From positions 1 through 5,436 of the forward strand of contig JAFACJ010000559.1 of assembly GCA_023425615.1 (NCBI GenBank): a DNA stretch of 5,436 nt, in the 5' to 3' direction. Numbering within the stretch: position 1 is the stretch's first letter; each line of letters opens with the position of its first letter. Origin of the DNA: Actinomycetes bacterium (GTDB lineage: Bacteria; Actinomycetota; Actinomycetes; Streptosporangiales; Streptosporangiaceae). The position numbers and the translations under genes were made by a program. The notes under the pieces were generated by a model. The model was not told the DNA's origin, ran no database searches, and saw only the letters and a list, made by a program, of their open reading frames with translations. This document shows positions 1 to 5,436 of this stretch, in pieces.

Positions 1-3
1 GTG

Positions 4-2274
4 TCAGCGGGTCGTCTGGGGGATGGGGGCGCGGGCGGCGGCGCTGCGATGTTTGGAGACGGCGACCGCGGCGATGAGGATCGCGATGGCCACGAGGGTC
101 ACGGCCGTGCGGAGGACGGGGGTGCCGGCCGAGGTGACGACGGCCGGGGCGATCAGGAGGGAGACGAGGTTCATGACCTTGATCAGGGGGTTGATCGCCG
201 GGCCCGCCGTGTCCTTGAAGGGGTCGCCGACGGTGTCGCCGATGACGGTCGCCGCGTGTGCCTCTGAGCCCTTGCCGCCGAGCCTGCCGTCCTCGACGAC
301 CTTCTTGGCGTTGTCCCAGGCGCCGCCGGAGTTGGCGAGGAAGACGGCCATCAGCGCGCCGGCGGCGATGGCTCCGGCCAGGAAGGCGCCCAGCGGGGCG
401 TAGCCGAGCGCGAAGCCCACGGCGATCGGCGTCATGATCGCCAGCAGCCCGGGGGTGATCAGCTCGCGCTGGGCGTCGCGGGTGCACAGGTCGACGACCC
501 GGTCGTAGTCAGGACGCTGTGAGAAGTCCATGATGCCGGGCTTGGTGCGGAACTGCTCACGTACCTCGACCACGACACGGCCCGCGGCTCGGCCGACCGC
601 CATGATCGCCAGCCCGGAGAACAGGAAGACGACGGAGGCACCGATGAGCAGGCCGATCAGGACGTTCGGCTGGTCGAGCGACAGGTTGAAGTTCAGGAAG
701 GTGGCGCCGATGGCCCTCCGCGCGTCGCCTCCCGCCTGTGCGAGCGCCGTCTCCACCGTCGTCCGGAACGAGCCGAACAGCGCCGTGGCCGCCAGGACCG
801 CCGTGGCTATCGCGATGCCCTTGGTGATCGCCTTGGTGGTGTTGCCGACGGCGTCCAGCCGCTGGAGGACGACCGCCGCCTCCCCGGTGACGTCGCCGGA
901 CATCTCGGCGATGCCCTGCGCGTTGTCGGAGACGGGACCGAACGTGTCCATCGAGACGATCACGCCGACGGTCGTCAGCAGCCCCGTACCGGCCAGCGCG
1001 ACGGCGAACAGCGCGACGGTGGTGTTGCCGGCCCCGAGGAGGAACGCCCCGTAGATGGCCCCCGCGATGAGGAGCGTGGAGTAGACGGCGGATTCGAGGC
1101 CGACCGCCACTCCGGACAGGATCACCGTCGCCGGCCCCGTACGGGCGCTCTGGACGACCTCTCGGACCGGTCCCCGGTTGGTCTCGGTGAAGTAGCCGGT
1201 GAGCAGTTGGATCGCGCTCGCCAGGACGATCCCGATCAGCACCGCGCCGATCGCCACGACCCGCGGATCGGCGTCCACCTCGGCTCCCCCGTGCAGTCCG
1301 GCGAAGCTCGACGGCAGATAGAGGAACGCGGCGATGACGACCGCGAGCGCGGAGATCGCCGCGGCCAGGAAGAACCCGCGGTGGATCGCGGTCATCCCCG
1401 ACCGGTCGCGGGGCCGCGGCGCGACCGCGAAGACGCCGATCACCGCGGTCACCACCCCGATCATCGGGACGATCAGCGGGAAGACCAGCCCCTGGGTGCC
1501 GAACGCGGCTCCACCGAGGATCAGCGCCGCCACCAGCGTCACCGCGTAGGACTCGAACAGGTCGGCCGCCATCCCCGCGCAGTCGCCGACGTTGTCGCCC
1601 ACGTTGTCGGCAATCGTCGCGGCGTTGCGCGGGTCGTCCTCGGGGATCCCCTGCTCGACCTTGCCGACCAGGTCGGCGCCCACGTCCGCGGCCTTGGTGA
1701 AGATCCCGCCGCCGACCCGCATGAACATCGCCAGCAGCGCCGCGCCGAACCCGAAGCCCTCCAGCACGACGGGCGCTCCGCCGCGGAAGATCAGGACGAC
1801 GAGGGCCGCGCCGAACAGGCCGAGCCCGACCGTGAGCATCCCCGCCACACCGCCGGTGCGGAAGGCGATCCGCATCGCCGTCCGCTCCCCTCCGTCGCGC
1901 GCGGCCGCCGCCACGCGGACGTTGCCGCGGACCGCCAGCCACATCCCCGCGAACCCGGTGGCCGCCGAGAACAGCGCGCCCACCACGAAGAAGACCGATC
2001 TGCCGATCCGCAGCCCGGCGCTCTCGGCGGGAAGCAGCAGCAGGAGGAAGGGGATGATCACCACGAAGACGCCGATCGTGCGGAACTGGCGTTTAAGGTA
2101 CGCCCCCGCGCCCTCCTGGACCGCCGTCGCGATCTCCCGCATCCGCAGCGTGCCCTGCCCTGCCGCCAGCACCTCACGCACCAGACCGGCCGCGACGGCG
2201 AGGGCCAGCAAGGCGATCACCGCGACGATGACGACGATGAGCAGATCCCCTCCGCCGACTGCGACCTCGCCCAT
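4..2274 (-). CDS. hppA: Membrane-bound proton-translocating pyrophosphatase, K+-independent type
   Basis: Integral membrane pump that hydrolyses cytoplasmic pyrophosphate and exports protons. The product is 756 aa, hydrophobic throughout with many membrane segments (the first at about residues 10-30), as expected for the roughly 16-helix family. All substrate-site motifs are visible: DVGADLVGKVE (197-207), DDPRNAATIADNVGDNVGD (213-231), SMDTFGPVSDN (441-451), GGAWDNAKK (650-658) and GDTVGDPFKDT (679-689), holding the Asp, Asn and Lys residues that bind Mg-pyrophosphate. GNTTKAITKG (477-486) has Lys481 and Thr484, the pair that marks potassium-independent H+-pumps; potassium-dependent members have Ala at the Lys position. 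The gene looks intact and ends with TGA. I chose the ATG at 2274 because GGGGAGG precedes it with a 4-nt gap; an in-frame GTG at 2319 would add 15 residues, lacks a good ribosome site and gives an unlikely N-terminus. The terminator upstream implies its own promoter. Family assignment is near certain; the transported ion is inferred from the motif. Confidence 0.96.
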   Translation of the reverse strand: MGEVAVGGGDLLIVVIVAVIALLALAVAAGLVREVLAAGQGTLRMREIATAVQEGAGAYLKRQFRTIGVFVVIIPFLLLLLPAESAGLRIGRSVFFVVGALFSAATGFAGMWLAVRGNVRVAAAARDGGERTAMRIAFRTGGVAGMLTVGLGLFGAALVVLIFRGGAPVVLEGFGFGAALLAMFMRVGGGIFTKAADVGADLVGKVEQGIPEDDPRNAATIADNVGDNVGDCAGMAADLFESYAVTLVAALILGGAAFGTQGLVFPLIVPMIGVVTAVIGVFAVAPRPRDRSGMTAIHRGFFLAAAISALAVVIAAFLYLPSSFAGLHGGAEVDADPRVVAIGAVLIGIVLASAIQLLTGYFTETNRGPVREVVQSARTGPATVILSGVAVGLESAVYSTLLIAGAIYGAFLLGAGNTTVALFAVALAGTGLLTTVGVIVSMDTFGPVSDNAQGIAEMSGDVTGEAAVVLQRLDAVGNTTKAITKGIAIATAVLAATALFGSFRTTVETALAQAGGDARRAIGATFLNFNLSLDQPNVLIGLLIGASVVFLFSGLAIMAVGRAAGRVVVEVREQFRTKPGIMDFSQRPDYDRVVDLCTRDAQRELITPGLLAIMTPIAVGFALGYAPLGAFLAGAIAAGALMAVFLANSGGAWDNAKKVVEDGRLGGKGSEAHAATVIGDTVGDPFKDTAGPAINPLIKVMNLVSLLIAPAVVTSAGTPVLRTAVTLVAIAILIAAVAVSKHRSAAARAPIPQTTR

Positions 2275-2278
2275 CCGT

Positions 2279-2285
2279 CCTCCCC
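2279..2285 (-). promoter_or_regulatory. Ribosome binding site of hppA
   Basis: The minus strand reads GGGGAGG followed by ACGG and then ATG, a strong Shine-Dalgarno with a 4-nt gap. It decides the hppA start at 2274 over the upstream in-frame GTG at 2319. Confidence 0.8.
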
Positions 2286-2335
2286 ACCGTGTGGCGCGGC
2301 ATCCGGGGAAGGTATGCACGGCTTTCCCGCCGGAA

Positions 2336-2364
2336 AAAGTAGTAACTCCTCCTGAAAAAGGTAA
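2336..2364 (-). promoter_or_regulatory. Candidate hppA promoter
   Basis: In an AT-richer pocket between the terminator and hppA, the minus strand reads TTACCT (2364-2359), a 17-nt gap, then TACTTT (2341-2336). The -10 fits the TANNNT pattern of actinobacterial housekeeping promoters; the -35 matches TTGACA at only three of six positions. Transcription would begin near 2330 and leave a leader of about 55 nt. The position is right for a gene that needs its own promoter downstream of a terminator, but the match is weak and untested. Confidence 0.35.
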
Positions 2365-2396
2365 TTTTCGGGCTTCCCCAAGTTTCGCGGGCAGAC

Positions 2397-2431
2397 AAAA
2401 GACCTCACGTTGGAGAACGTGAGGTCTTTTT
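2397..2431 (-). terminator. Intrinsic terminator after the bldG operon
   Basis: A perfect inverted repeat with 15-bp arms (AAAAGACCTCACGTT and its complement) closes on a 4-nt loop (2412-2415). On the minus strand the stem is followed by TTTTGTCTG, giving a short U tract. It begins about 9 nt after the anti-sigma stop codon, the usual place for an intrinsic terminator. It separates the bldG and anti-sigma genes from hppA. A run of five T on the plus-strand side means it could also stop plus-strand (antisense) transcripts. Confidence 0.9.
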
Positions 2432-2440
2432 GGGGATGCG

Positions 2441-2806
2441 TTAGTGTGCCGGCCAGCTCATGCTGATCGTCGTTCCCCCGTCCGAGGAGACGATCTCGAG
2501 CTCGTCGGCGAGTCCCTTGATCACGGCCATGCTCAGGCCGTCCTCCGGCTCGTCCGGGGCCTGATCGCTGATCGAGACCGAGAAGCGCCCCCCGCCGTCG
2601 GTCAGGCTCACCAGCACCGGCTCCTCCGGGCAGTGCTTCTGATGTGCCTCGACGGCGCGCGAGCATGCCTCGCCGACCGCCAGACGCACCTCGTCCAGCA
2701 GGGGTTCGGCGACCCCGCTACGGAGCGCGACGGCCTTGGTGATCATGCGCGCGGTGCGCACATGGATCGGCAGTGCGCTGAACGCGACCTCGACTGTCGA
2801 TGACAC
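2441..2806 (-). CDS. BldG-partner anti-sigma factor, RsbW-like GHKL fold (SCO3548-like)
   Basis: A 121-aa cytoplasmic protein of the RsbW/SpoIIAB-like family, expected to bind a sigma factor and to be countered by the STAS protein encoded just upstream. The single-domain length and order fit: an N-terminal sheet segment, an N-box helix DEVRLAVGEACSRAVEAH (38-55), a strand and loop SVSISDQAPDE (76-86), the EDGLSMAVIKGLADELEI helix (88-105) and a final GGTTISMSW (110-118). Several ATP-site residues differ from the usual pattern: the N-box Asn is Arg50, the DxG glycine is Ala83, and the G2-box glycine is Ser92, so kinase activity is uncertain. The GTG start is the first start possible, because the bldG stop lies in the same frame two codons earlier. 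No convincing Shine-Dalgarno is visible, so translation is probably coupled to bldG. From memory, the S. coelicolor equivalent SCO3548 (ApgA) binds BldG. Its target sigma factor cannot be read from the sequence. Confidence 0.88.
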   Translation of the reverse strand: MSSTVEVAFSALPIHVRTARMITKAVALRSGVAEPLLDEVRLAVGEACSRAVEAHQKHCPEEPVLVSLTDGGGRFSVSISDQAPDEPEDGLSMAVIKGLADELEIVSSDGGTTISMSWPAH

Positions 2807-2812
2807 GGGGGG

Positions 2813-3166
2813 CTACTTCGCGTTCTTACGCTGCTCCCGAGCCTCCTCGAGCGAGGTGTGGATGCCGAAGACCTTGGTCAGGCCCGTGATCCGGAAGATC
2901 TTGAGGATACGCTCCTGTGTGCACACGAGCTCCAGGGAGCCGTCGTGCGCCCTGACCCGCTTGAGCCCGCCCACCAGGACACCGAGTCCGGTCGAGTCGA
3001 GGAACTCGACCTTCTCCATGTCCACGAGGAGGTGGAACTTACCCTTGTTGACCAGGTCGATGAGCTTCTCCCGGAGCTTCGGCGCCGTGTAGACGTCGAT
3101 CTCCCCCTCCACGTTGATGACCGTGAGGCCGTCGTCGGTGGTGTAGTCGTTCACCTTCAGGTCCAC
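2813..3166 (-). CDS. bldG: BldG-type anti-anti-sigma factor (STAS domain)
   Basis: A 117-aa cytoplasmic STAS-domain protein of the SpoIIAA/RsbV family. Unphosphorylated, it is expected to capture anti-sigma factors and free their sigma factors. The STAS core fills most of the protein: [15 protein letters not shown] (21-35), then [26 protein letters not shown] (about 47-72) containing the phospho-acceptor Ser58 in DSTGLG, and [16 protein letters not shown] (85-100). From memory these blocks are nearly identical to S. coelicolor BldG, whose phosphorylated residue is Ser57 and which is needed for aerial growth and antibiotic production. The GTG start at 3166 has GGAGG four nt upstream and leaves the expected MDLK N-terminus. 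The gene is first in an operon, with the partner anti-sigma gene 6 nt downstream. The C-terminal tail [11 protein letters not shown] is charged and less typical of the family. It is a member of the general RsbV class, but neighbourhood and sequence both favour BldG. Confidence 0.93.
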   Translation of the reverse strand: MDLKVNDYTTDDGLTVINVEGEIDVYTAPKLREKLIDLVNKGKFHLLVDMEKVEFLDSTGLGVLVGGLKRVRAHDGSLELVCTQERILKIFRITGLTKVFGIHTSLEEAREQRKNAK

Positions 3167-3170
3167 AGAA

Positions 3171-3175
3171 CCTCC
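3171..3175 (-). promoter_or_regulatory. Ribosome binding site of bldG
   Basis: GGAGG followed by TTCT and the GTG start at 3166 on the minus strand. The 4-nt gap and perfect core support this start for the STAS protein. Confidence 0.75.
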
Positions 3176-3245
3176 AGCGCATTTGCCGCAATGTAAACGG
3201 ACGTCGCAGCGTTCGCCCGTCGAAATTCAACCATGTCCCGGGGAC

Positions 3246-3255
3246 GTGTTCACAC
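3246..3255. repeat. GTGTTCACAC inverted-repeat box
   Basis: Four-base arms GTGT/ACAC around TC, extended by C on the left and G on the right to 5-base arms (CGTGT/ACACG). It sits about 80 nt upstream of the bldG start and about 95 nt upstream of the helicase start, a plausible operator position for either gene. Only the recurrence of the pattern nearby makes it notable; no regulator can be named. Confidence 0.35.
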
Positions 3256-3348
3256 GAATCCTCTGTTCGCGCAGGCTGTGCCGCCAGTACGCGCTCAGGG
3301 GGCCGGGGCGTTCTCAGGTCCCTTCCCACGATGCCAGACTGGAAACCT

Positions 3349-5436
3349 GTGTCCACACACGAACTTCTCCACCCTCTGCTGCGCGATCCACGGCGCCGCG
3401 GACGGGTGACGCATGTCGAAGTGGTGCCCGCGCGTCCCGCCTCTCCCGCCGGATGGCCCGACTGGGTACCGGATCCGGTGCGTTCGGCGCTCGGCTTCCC
3501 CGGCCTGTGGGAACACCAGGTCACGGCCGCTTCGCTGGCCCATGCGGGACGCTCTGTGATCATTGCCACAGGCACCGCCTCGGGCAAGTCACTGGCCTAC
3601 CTCCTGCCGTCGCTGACCGCCGCGTCGGACGGGGAGACGACGCTCTACCTGGCGCCCACCAAGGCCCTCGCCCACGACCAGGAGCGTCTCGTGTCGTCCC
3701 TGGGGCTCTCCCCGGTGCGCGCGGCGACCTATGACGGTGACACTCCGCCCGAGGCCCGGGACTGGGTTCGGCGTTATGCGAATATCGTCCTAACAAATCC
3801 AGACATGCTTAATTACGGAATGCTTCCTGGGCATTCTCGCTGGTCCTCCTTTCTGCGGCGGCTGCGTTATGTGGTGATCGACGAGGCGCACGGCTACCGC
3901 GGGGTCTTCGGATCCCACGTCGCGCAGATCCTCCGGCGGCTGCGGCGGGTCTGCGCCCGGTACGGCTCCGAGCCCGTCTTCATCCTGGCCTCGGCCACCG
4001 TCTCGGACCCTGCCTCCTCGGCCTCCGTGCTCACCGGACTGCCGGTCGAAGCCGTCACCTCCGACGGCTCACCGCGCGGCGCGATGACCTTCGCCTTCTG
4101 GGAGCCGCCGCTGCTGGAGAACGATGTACGCAGGCCGGCGCCCGCCGAGACCGCCGACCTGCTGGCCGACCTGGTCGCCTCCGGGGCGCAGACACTGGCC
4201 TTCGTCCGCTCCCGCCGCGGCGTCGAGACCGTCTCGCTGACGGCCAGGGCACGCCTTTCGGAGACCGCGCCCGAACTGGCCGACCAGGTCGCCGCCTACC
4301 GCGGCGGCTACCTGCCGGAAGAACGCCGCGCGCTGGAAGAGGGCCTCCGCTCACGCTCCCTTCTCGGTCTCGCCACCACCAACGCCCTCGAACTGGGCAT
4401 CGACGTCTCCGGCCTCGACGCCGTCCTCGTCTGCGGCTGGCCCGGCACCCGCGCCTCGCTGTGGCAGCAGGCCGGACGCGCCGGACGCTCCGGCCAGGAC
4501 GCCCTCGCCGTCCTCGTCGCCCGCGACGACCCCCTCGACACCTACCACGTCCACCACCCCTCCGCCGTCTTCGGCACCCCCGTCGAGGCCACCGTCCTGG
4601 ACCCGGCCAACCCCTACGTCCTGGAACCCCACCTGTGCTCGGCCGCCGCCGAACTGCCCCTCACGGACGAGGATTTCACGCTGTTCGGGCCGACCTCTCC
4701 ACAGCTTGTGGAAAACCTCACCGCCCGCGGCCTGCTGCGCCGCCGCCCCACCGGCTGGTACTGGACCCGCCGCGAACGCCCGTCCACCGACCTGCGCGGC
4801 TCCGGCCCGACCGTCGTCCAGGTCGTGGAGACCCTCACGGGCTGCCTCCTCGGCACCGTCGACGAGGCGGCGGCGCACGGCACAGTCCACGAAGGCGCCG
4901 TCTACGTCCACCAAGGCCGGACGTTCCTCGTCGACCGCCTCGACCTGGACGATTCCGTCGCCCTCGTCACCGCCGCCGCACCCGACTACTCGACGTCCGC
5001 CCGCTCCACCACCGACATCCACATCCTGGAAGAGGAGAAATCGGAACTCTGGGGCGTCCACGCGACCCTGCACTTCGGCACCGTCGAAGTCCGCCGCCAG
5101 ATCGTCTCCTACCAGATGCGCCGCCCGACCGGCGAGATCATCGGCGAGAAGCCACTCGACCTGCCCGAACGCGTCCTGCGCACCAAGAGCGTCTGGTGGA
5201 CCCTCTCCCCCTCCGCCCTGACCGCCCTCCAATCCACACGGCAGGACTTCGACGCCCCCGGCGCCGCCCACGCCGCCGAACACGCCTCCATCGGCCTCCT
5301 CCCCCTGTTCGCCACCTGCGACCGCTGGGACATCGGCGGCGTCTCCACCCCCCTTCACCCCGACACCGGCCGCCTCACCGTCTTCGTCTACGACGGCCAC
5401 CCCGGCGGCGCCGGCTTCGCCGAACGCGCCTACACC
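3349..5436 (+). CDS. DEAH-box helicase with DUF1998-type C-terminus (MrfA/YprA family), 3' truncated
   Basis: The first 696 codons of a superfamily 2 DNA helicase that runs off the window without a stop. Motifs, numbered from the GTG: Q-motif region WEHQ (54-57), Walker A GTASGKS (75-81), motif Ia APTKALAHDQ (102-111), Ib TNPDML (149-154), DEAH (178-181), SAT (215-217), IV LAFVRSRRG (283-291), V ATTNALELGIDV (342-353) and VI QQAGRAGR (373-380). After a middle region that may be winged-helix (about 440-560), the DUF1998-type segment starts near 645 (LLPLFATCDRWDIGG, YDGHPGGAGFAERAY). The family's metal-binding cysteine cluster should lie just past the edge. The Bacillus relative MrfA works in mitomycin damage repair, and yeast Hrq1 is a eukaryotic relative; a DNA-repair role is inferred. 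The start is uncertain: GTG 3349 has a weak GGAAA upstream, while in-frame ATG 3331 adds six residues (MPDWKP) and lacks a ribosome site. The gene diverges from bldG. It contains a local AT-rich stretch around 3775-3838, and codons in the second half end overwhelmingly in C. Confidence 0.93.
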   Translation, partial: MSTHELLHPLLRDPRRRGRVTHVEVVPARPASPAGWPDWVPDPVRSALGFPGLWEHQVTAASLAHAGRSVIIATGTASGKSLAYLLPSLTAASDGETTLYLAPTKALAHDQERLVSSLGLSPVRAATYDGDTPPEARDWVRRYANIVLTNPDMLNYGMLPGHSRWSSFLRRLRYVVIDEAHGYRGVFGSHVAQILRRLRRVCARYGSEPVFILASATVSDPASSASVLTGLPVEAVTSDGSPRGAMTFAFWEPPLLENDVRRPAPAETADLLADLVASGAQTLAFVRSRRGVETVSLTARARLSETAPELADQVAAYRGGYLPEERRALEEGLRSRSLLGLATTNALELGIDVSGLDAVLVCGWPGTRASLWQQAGRAGRSGQDALAVLVARDDPLDTYHVHHPSAVFGTPVEATVLDPANPYVLEPHLCSAAAELPLTDEDFTLFGPTSPQLVENLTARGLLRRRPTGWYWTRRERPSTDLRGSGPTVVQVVETLTGCLLGTVDEAAAHGTVHEGAVYVHQGRTFLVDRLDLDDSVALVTAAAPDYSTSARSTTDIHILEEEKSELWGVHATLHFGTVEVRRQIVSYQMRRPTGEIIGEKPLDLPERVLRTKSVWWTLSPSALTALQSTRQDFDAPGAAHAAEHASIGLLPLFATCDRWDIGGVSTPLHPDTGRLTVFVYDGHPGGAGFAERAYT

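Larger units (their letters stand above)
3167..3348. promoter_or_regulatory. Divergent spacer between bldG and the helicase gene
   Basis: This 182-bp spacer must contain the promoters for bldG (minus) and the helicase gene (plus). No full -35/-10 pair stands out. On the minus strand TACATT (3195-3190) fits the TANNNT -10 pattern and would start a transcript about 16 nt before the bldG GTG, but no good -35 lies 17-18 nt upstream (GGGCGA there). GTGTTCACAC at 3246-3255 is a short inverted repeat (GTGT/ACAC arms) that recurs in variant form at 3349-3358 over the helicase start and at 2917-2926 inside bldG. No clear alternative-sigma promoter of the GTTT-to-GGGTA type was seen in either direction. 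Confidence 0.45.

Noticed and set aside
557..1942. Second minus-strand open frame (461 codons) inside hppA
   Set aside because: It is an Arg/Gly/Ala-rich out-of-frame reading of hppA with no recognisable domain.
2319..2323. Upstream GTG at 2319 as the hppA start
   Set aside because: It adds MHTFPGCRATRWGGR before a normal family N-terminus and has no good Shine-Dalgarno, whereas the ATG at 2274 has GGGGAGG at proper distance.
1207..2355. Long plus-strand open frame (382 codons) opposite hppA
   Set aside because: The product is almost entirely Arg, Asp, His, Gln and Glu, typical of the antisense of a GC-rich membrane protein gene; hppA on the other strand has every family motif.
3183..3734. 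Plus-strand open frame of 183 codons across the bldG-helicase spacer
   Set aside because: It overlaps the helicase in another frame and would replace its Walker A region with an Arg/Pro/Ser-rich sequence. The helicase frame is the one with conserved motifs.
4698..4715. DnaA-box-like TTTTCCACA (minus strand) in the short inverted repeat TCCACAGCTTGTGGA, and GTGTCCACA at 3349
   Set aside because: Each is one mismatch from TTRTCCACA, but they are isolated, lie in coding sequence and are not clustered as at an origin, so I do not call replication sites.
4351..5400. Long minus-strand open frame (349 codons) opposite the helicase gene
   Set aside because: The translation is a low-complexity run of Gly, Ala, Val, Asp and Glu with no motif. 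It mirrors the C-ending codons of the helicase, whose motifs on the plus strand are unmistakable.
1..5436. CRISPR arrays, tRNA or rRNA genes, insertion sequences, attachment sites
   Set aside because: I saw no regularly spaced repeats, cloverleaf or rRNA-like sequence, transposase-like protein or terminal repeats; the window is almost fully occupied by four chromosomal-type genes.

Overview
The window comes from a high-GC actinobacterium (roughly 70% G+C, strongly G/C-ending codons, GTG starts, GGAGG ribosome sites). The gene set and order match the bldG locus of filamentous actinomycetes: from memory, Streptomyces coelicolor SCO3547 to SCO3550 encode a proton pyrophosphatase, an anti-sigma factor, BldG and a helicase in the same neighbourhood. 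The protein sequences look closer to non-Streptomyces actinomycetes (perhaps Streptosporangiales), but the genus cannot be fixed from this sequence.

Layout. On the minus strand, read right to left: bldG-like STAS anti-anti-sigma factor (3166 to 2813), then 6 nt later a small GHKL-fold anti-sigma factor (2806 to 2441), then a perfect 15-bp hairpin terminator (2397-2430). After a 122-nt AT-richer leader comes a complete membrane pyrophosphatase gene, hppA (2274 to 4). On the plus strand, diverging from bldG across a 182-bp spacer, a DEAH-box helicase of the MrfA/YprA type (DUF1998 family) runs from 3349 off the right edge of the window.

How the genes relate. bldG and the anti-sigma gene form a two-gene partner-switching operon: the STAS protein, when unphosphorylated at a conserved serine (Ser58 here), is expected to sequester anti-sigma factors and free their sigma factors, controlling development and stress responses. 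HppA couples pyrophosphate hydrolysis to proton export and carries the Lys/Thr signature of the potassium-independent class. The helicase is expected to act in DNA repair. The terminator suggests hppA is transcribed separately from the bldG operon.

Nothing here amounts to a wholly new system. The points that deserve a second look are the altered ATP-binding residues of the anti-sigma factor, the in-frame, Shine-Dalgarno-less junction between bldG and the anti-sigma gene, three GTGTNCACAC boxes in and next to bldG, and a sharp AT-rich, rare-codon island at helicase motif Ib.
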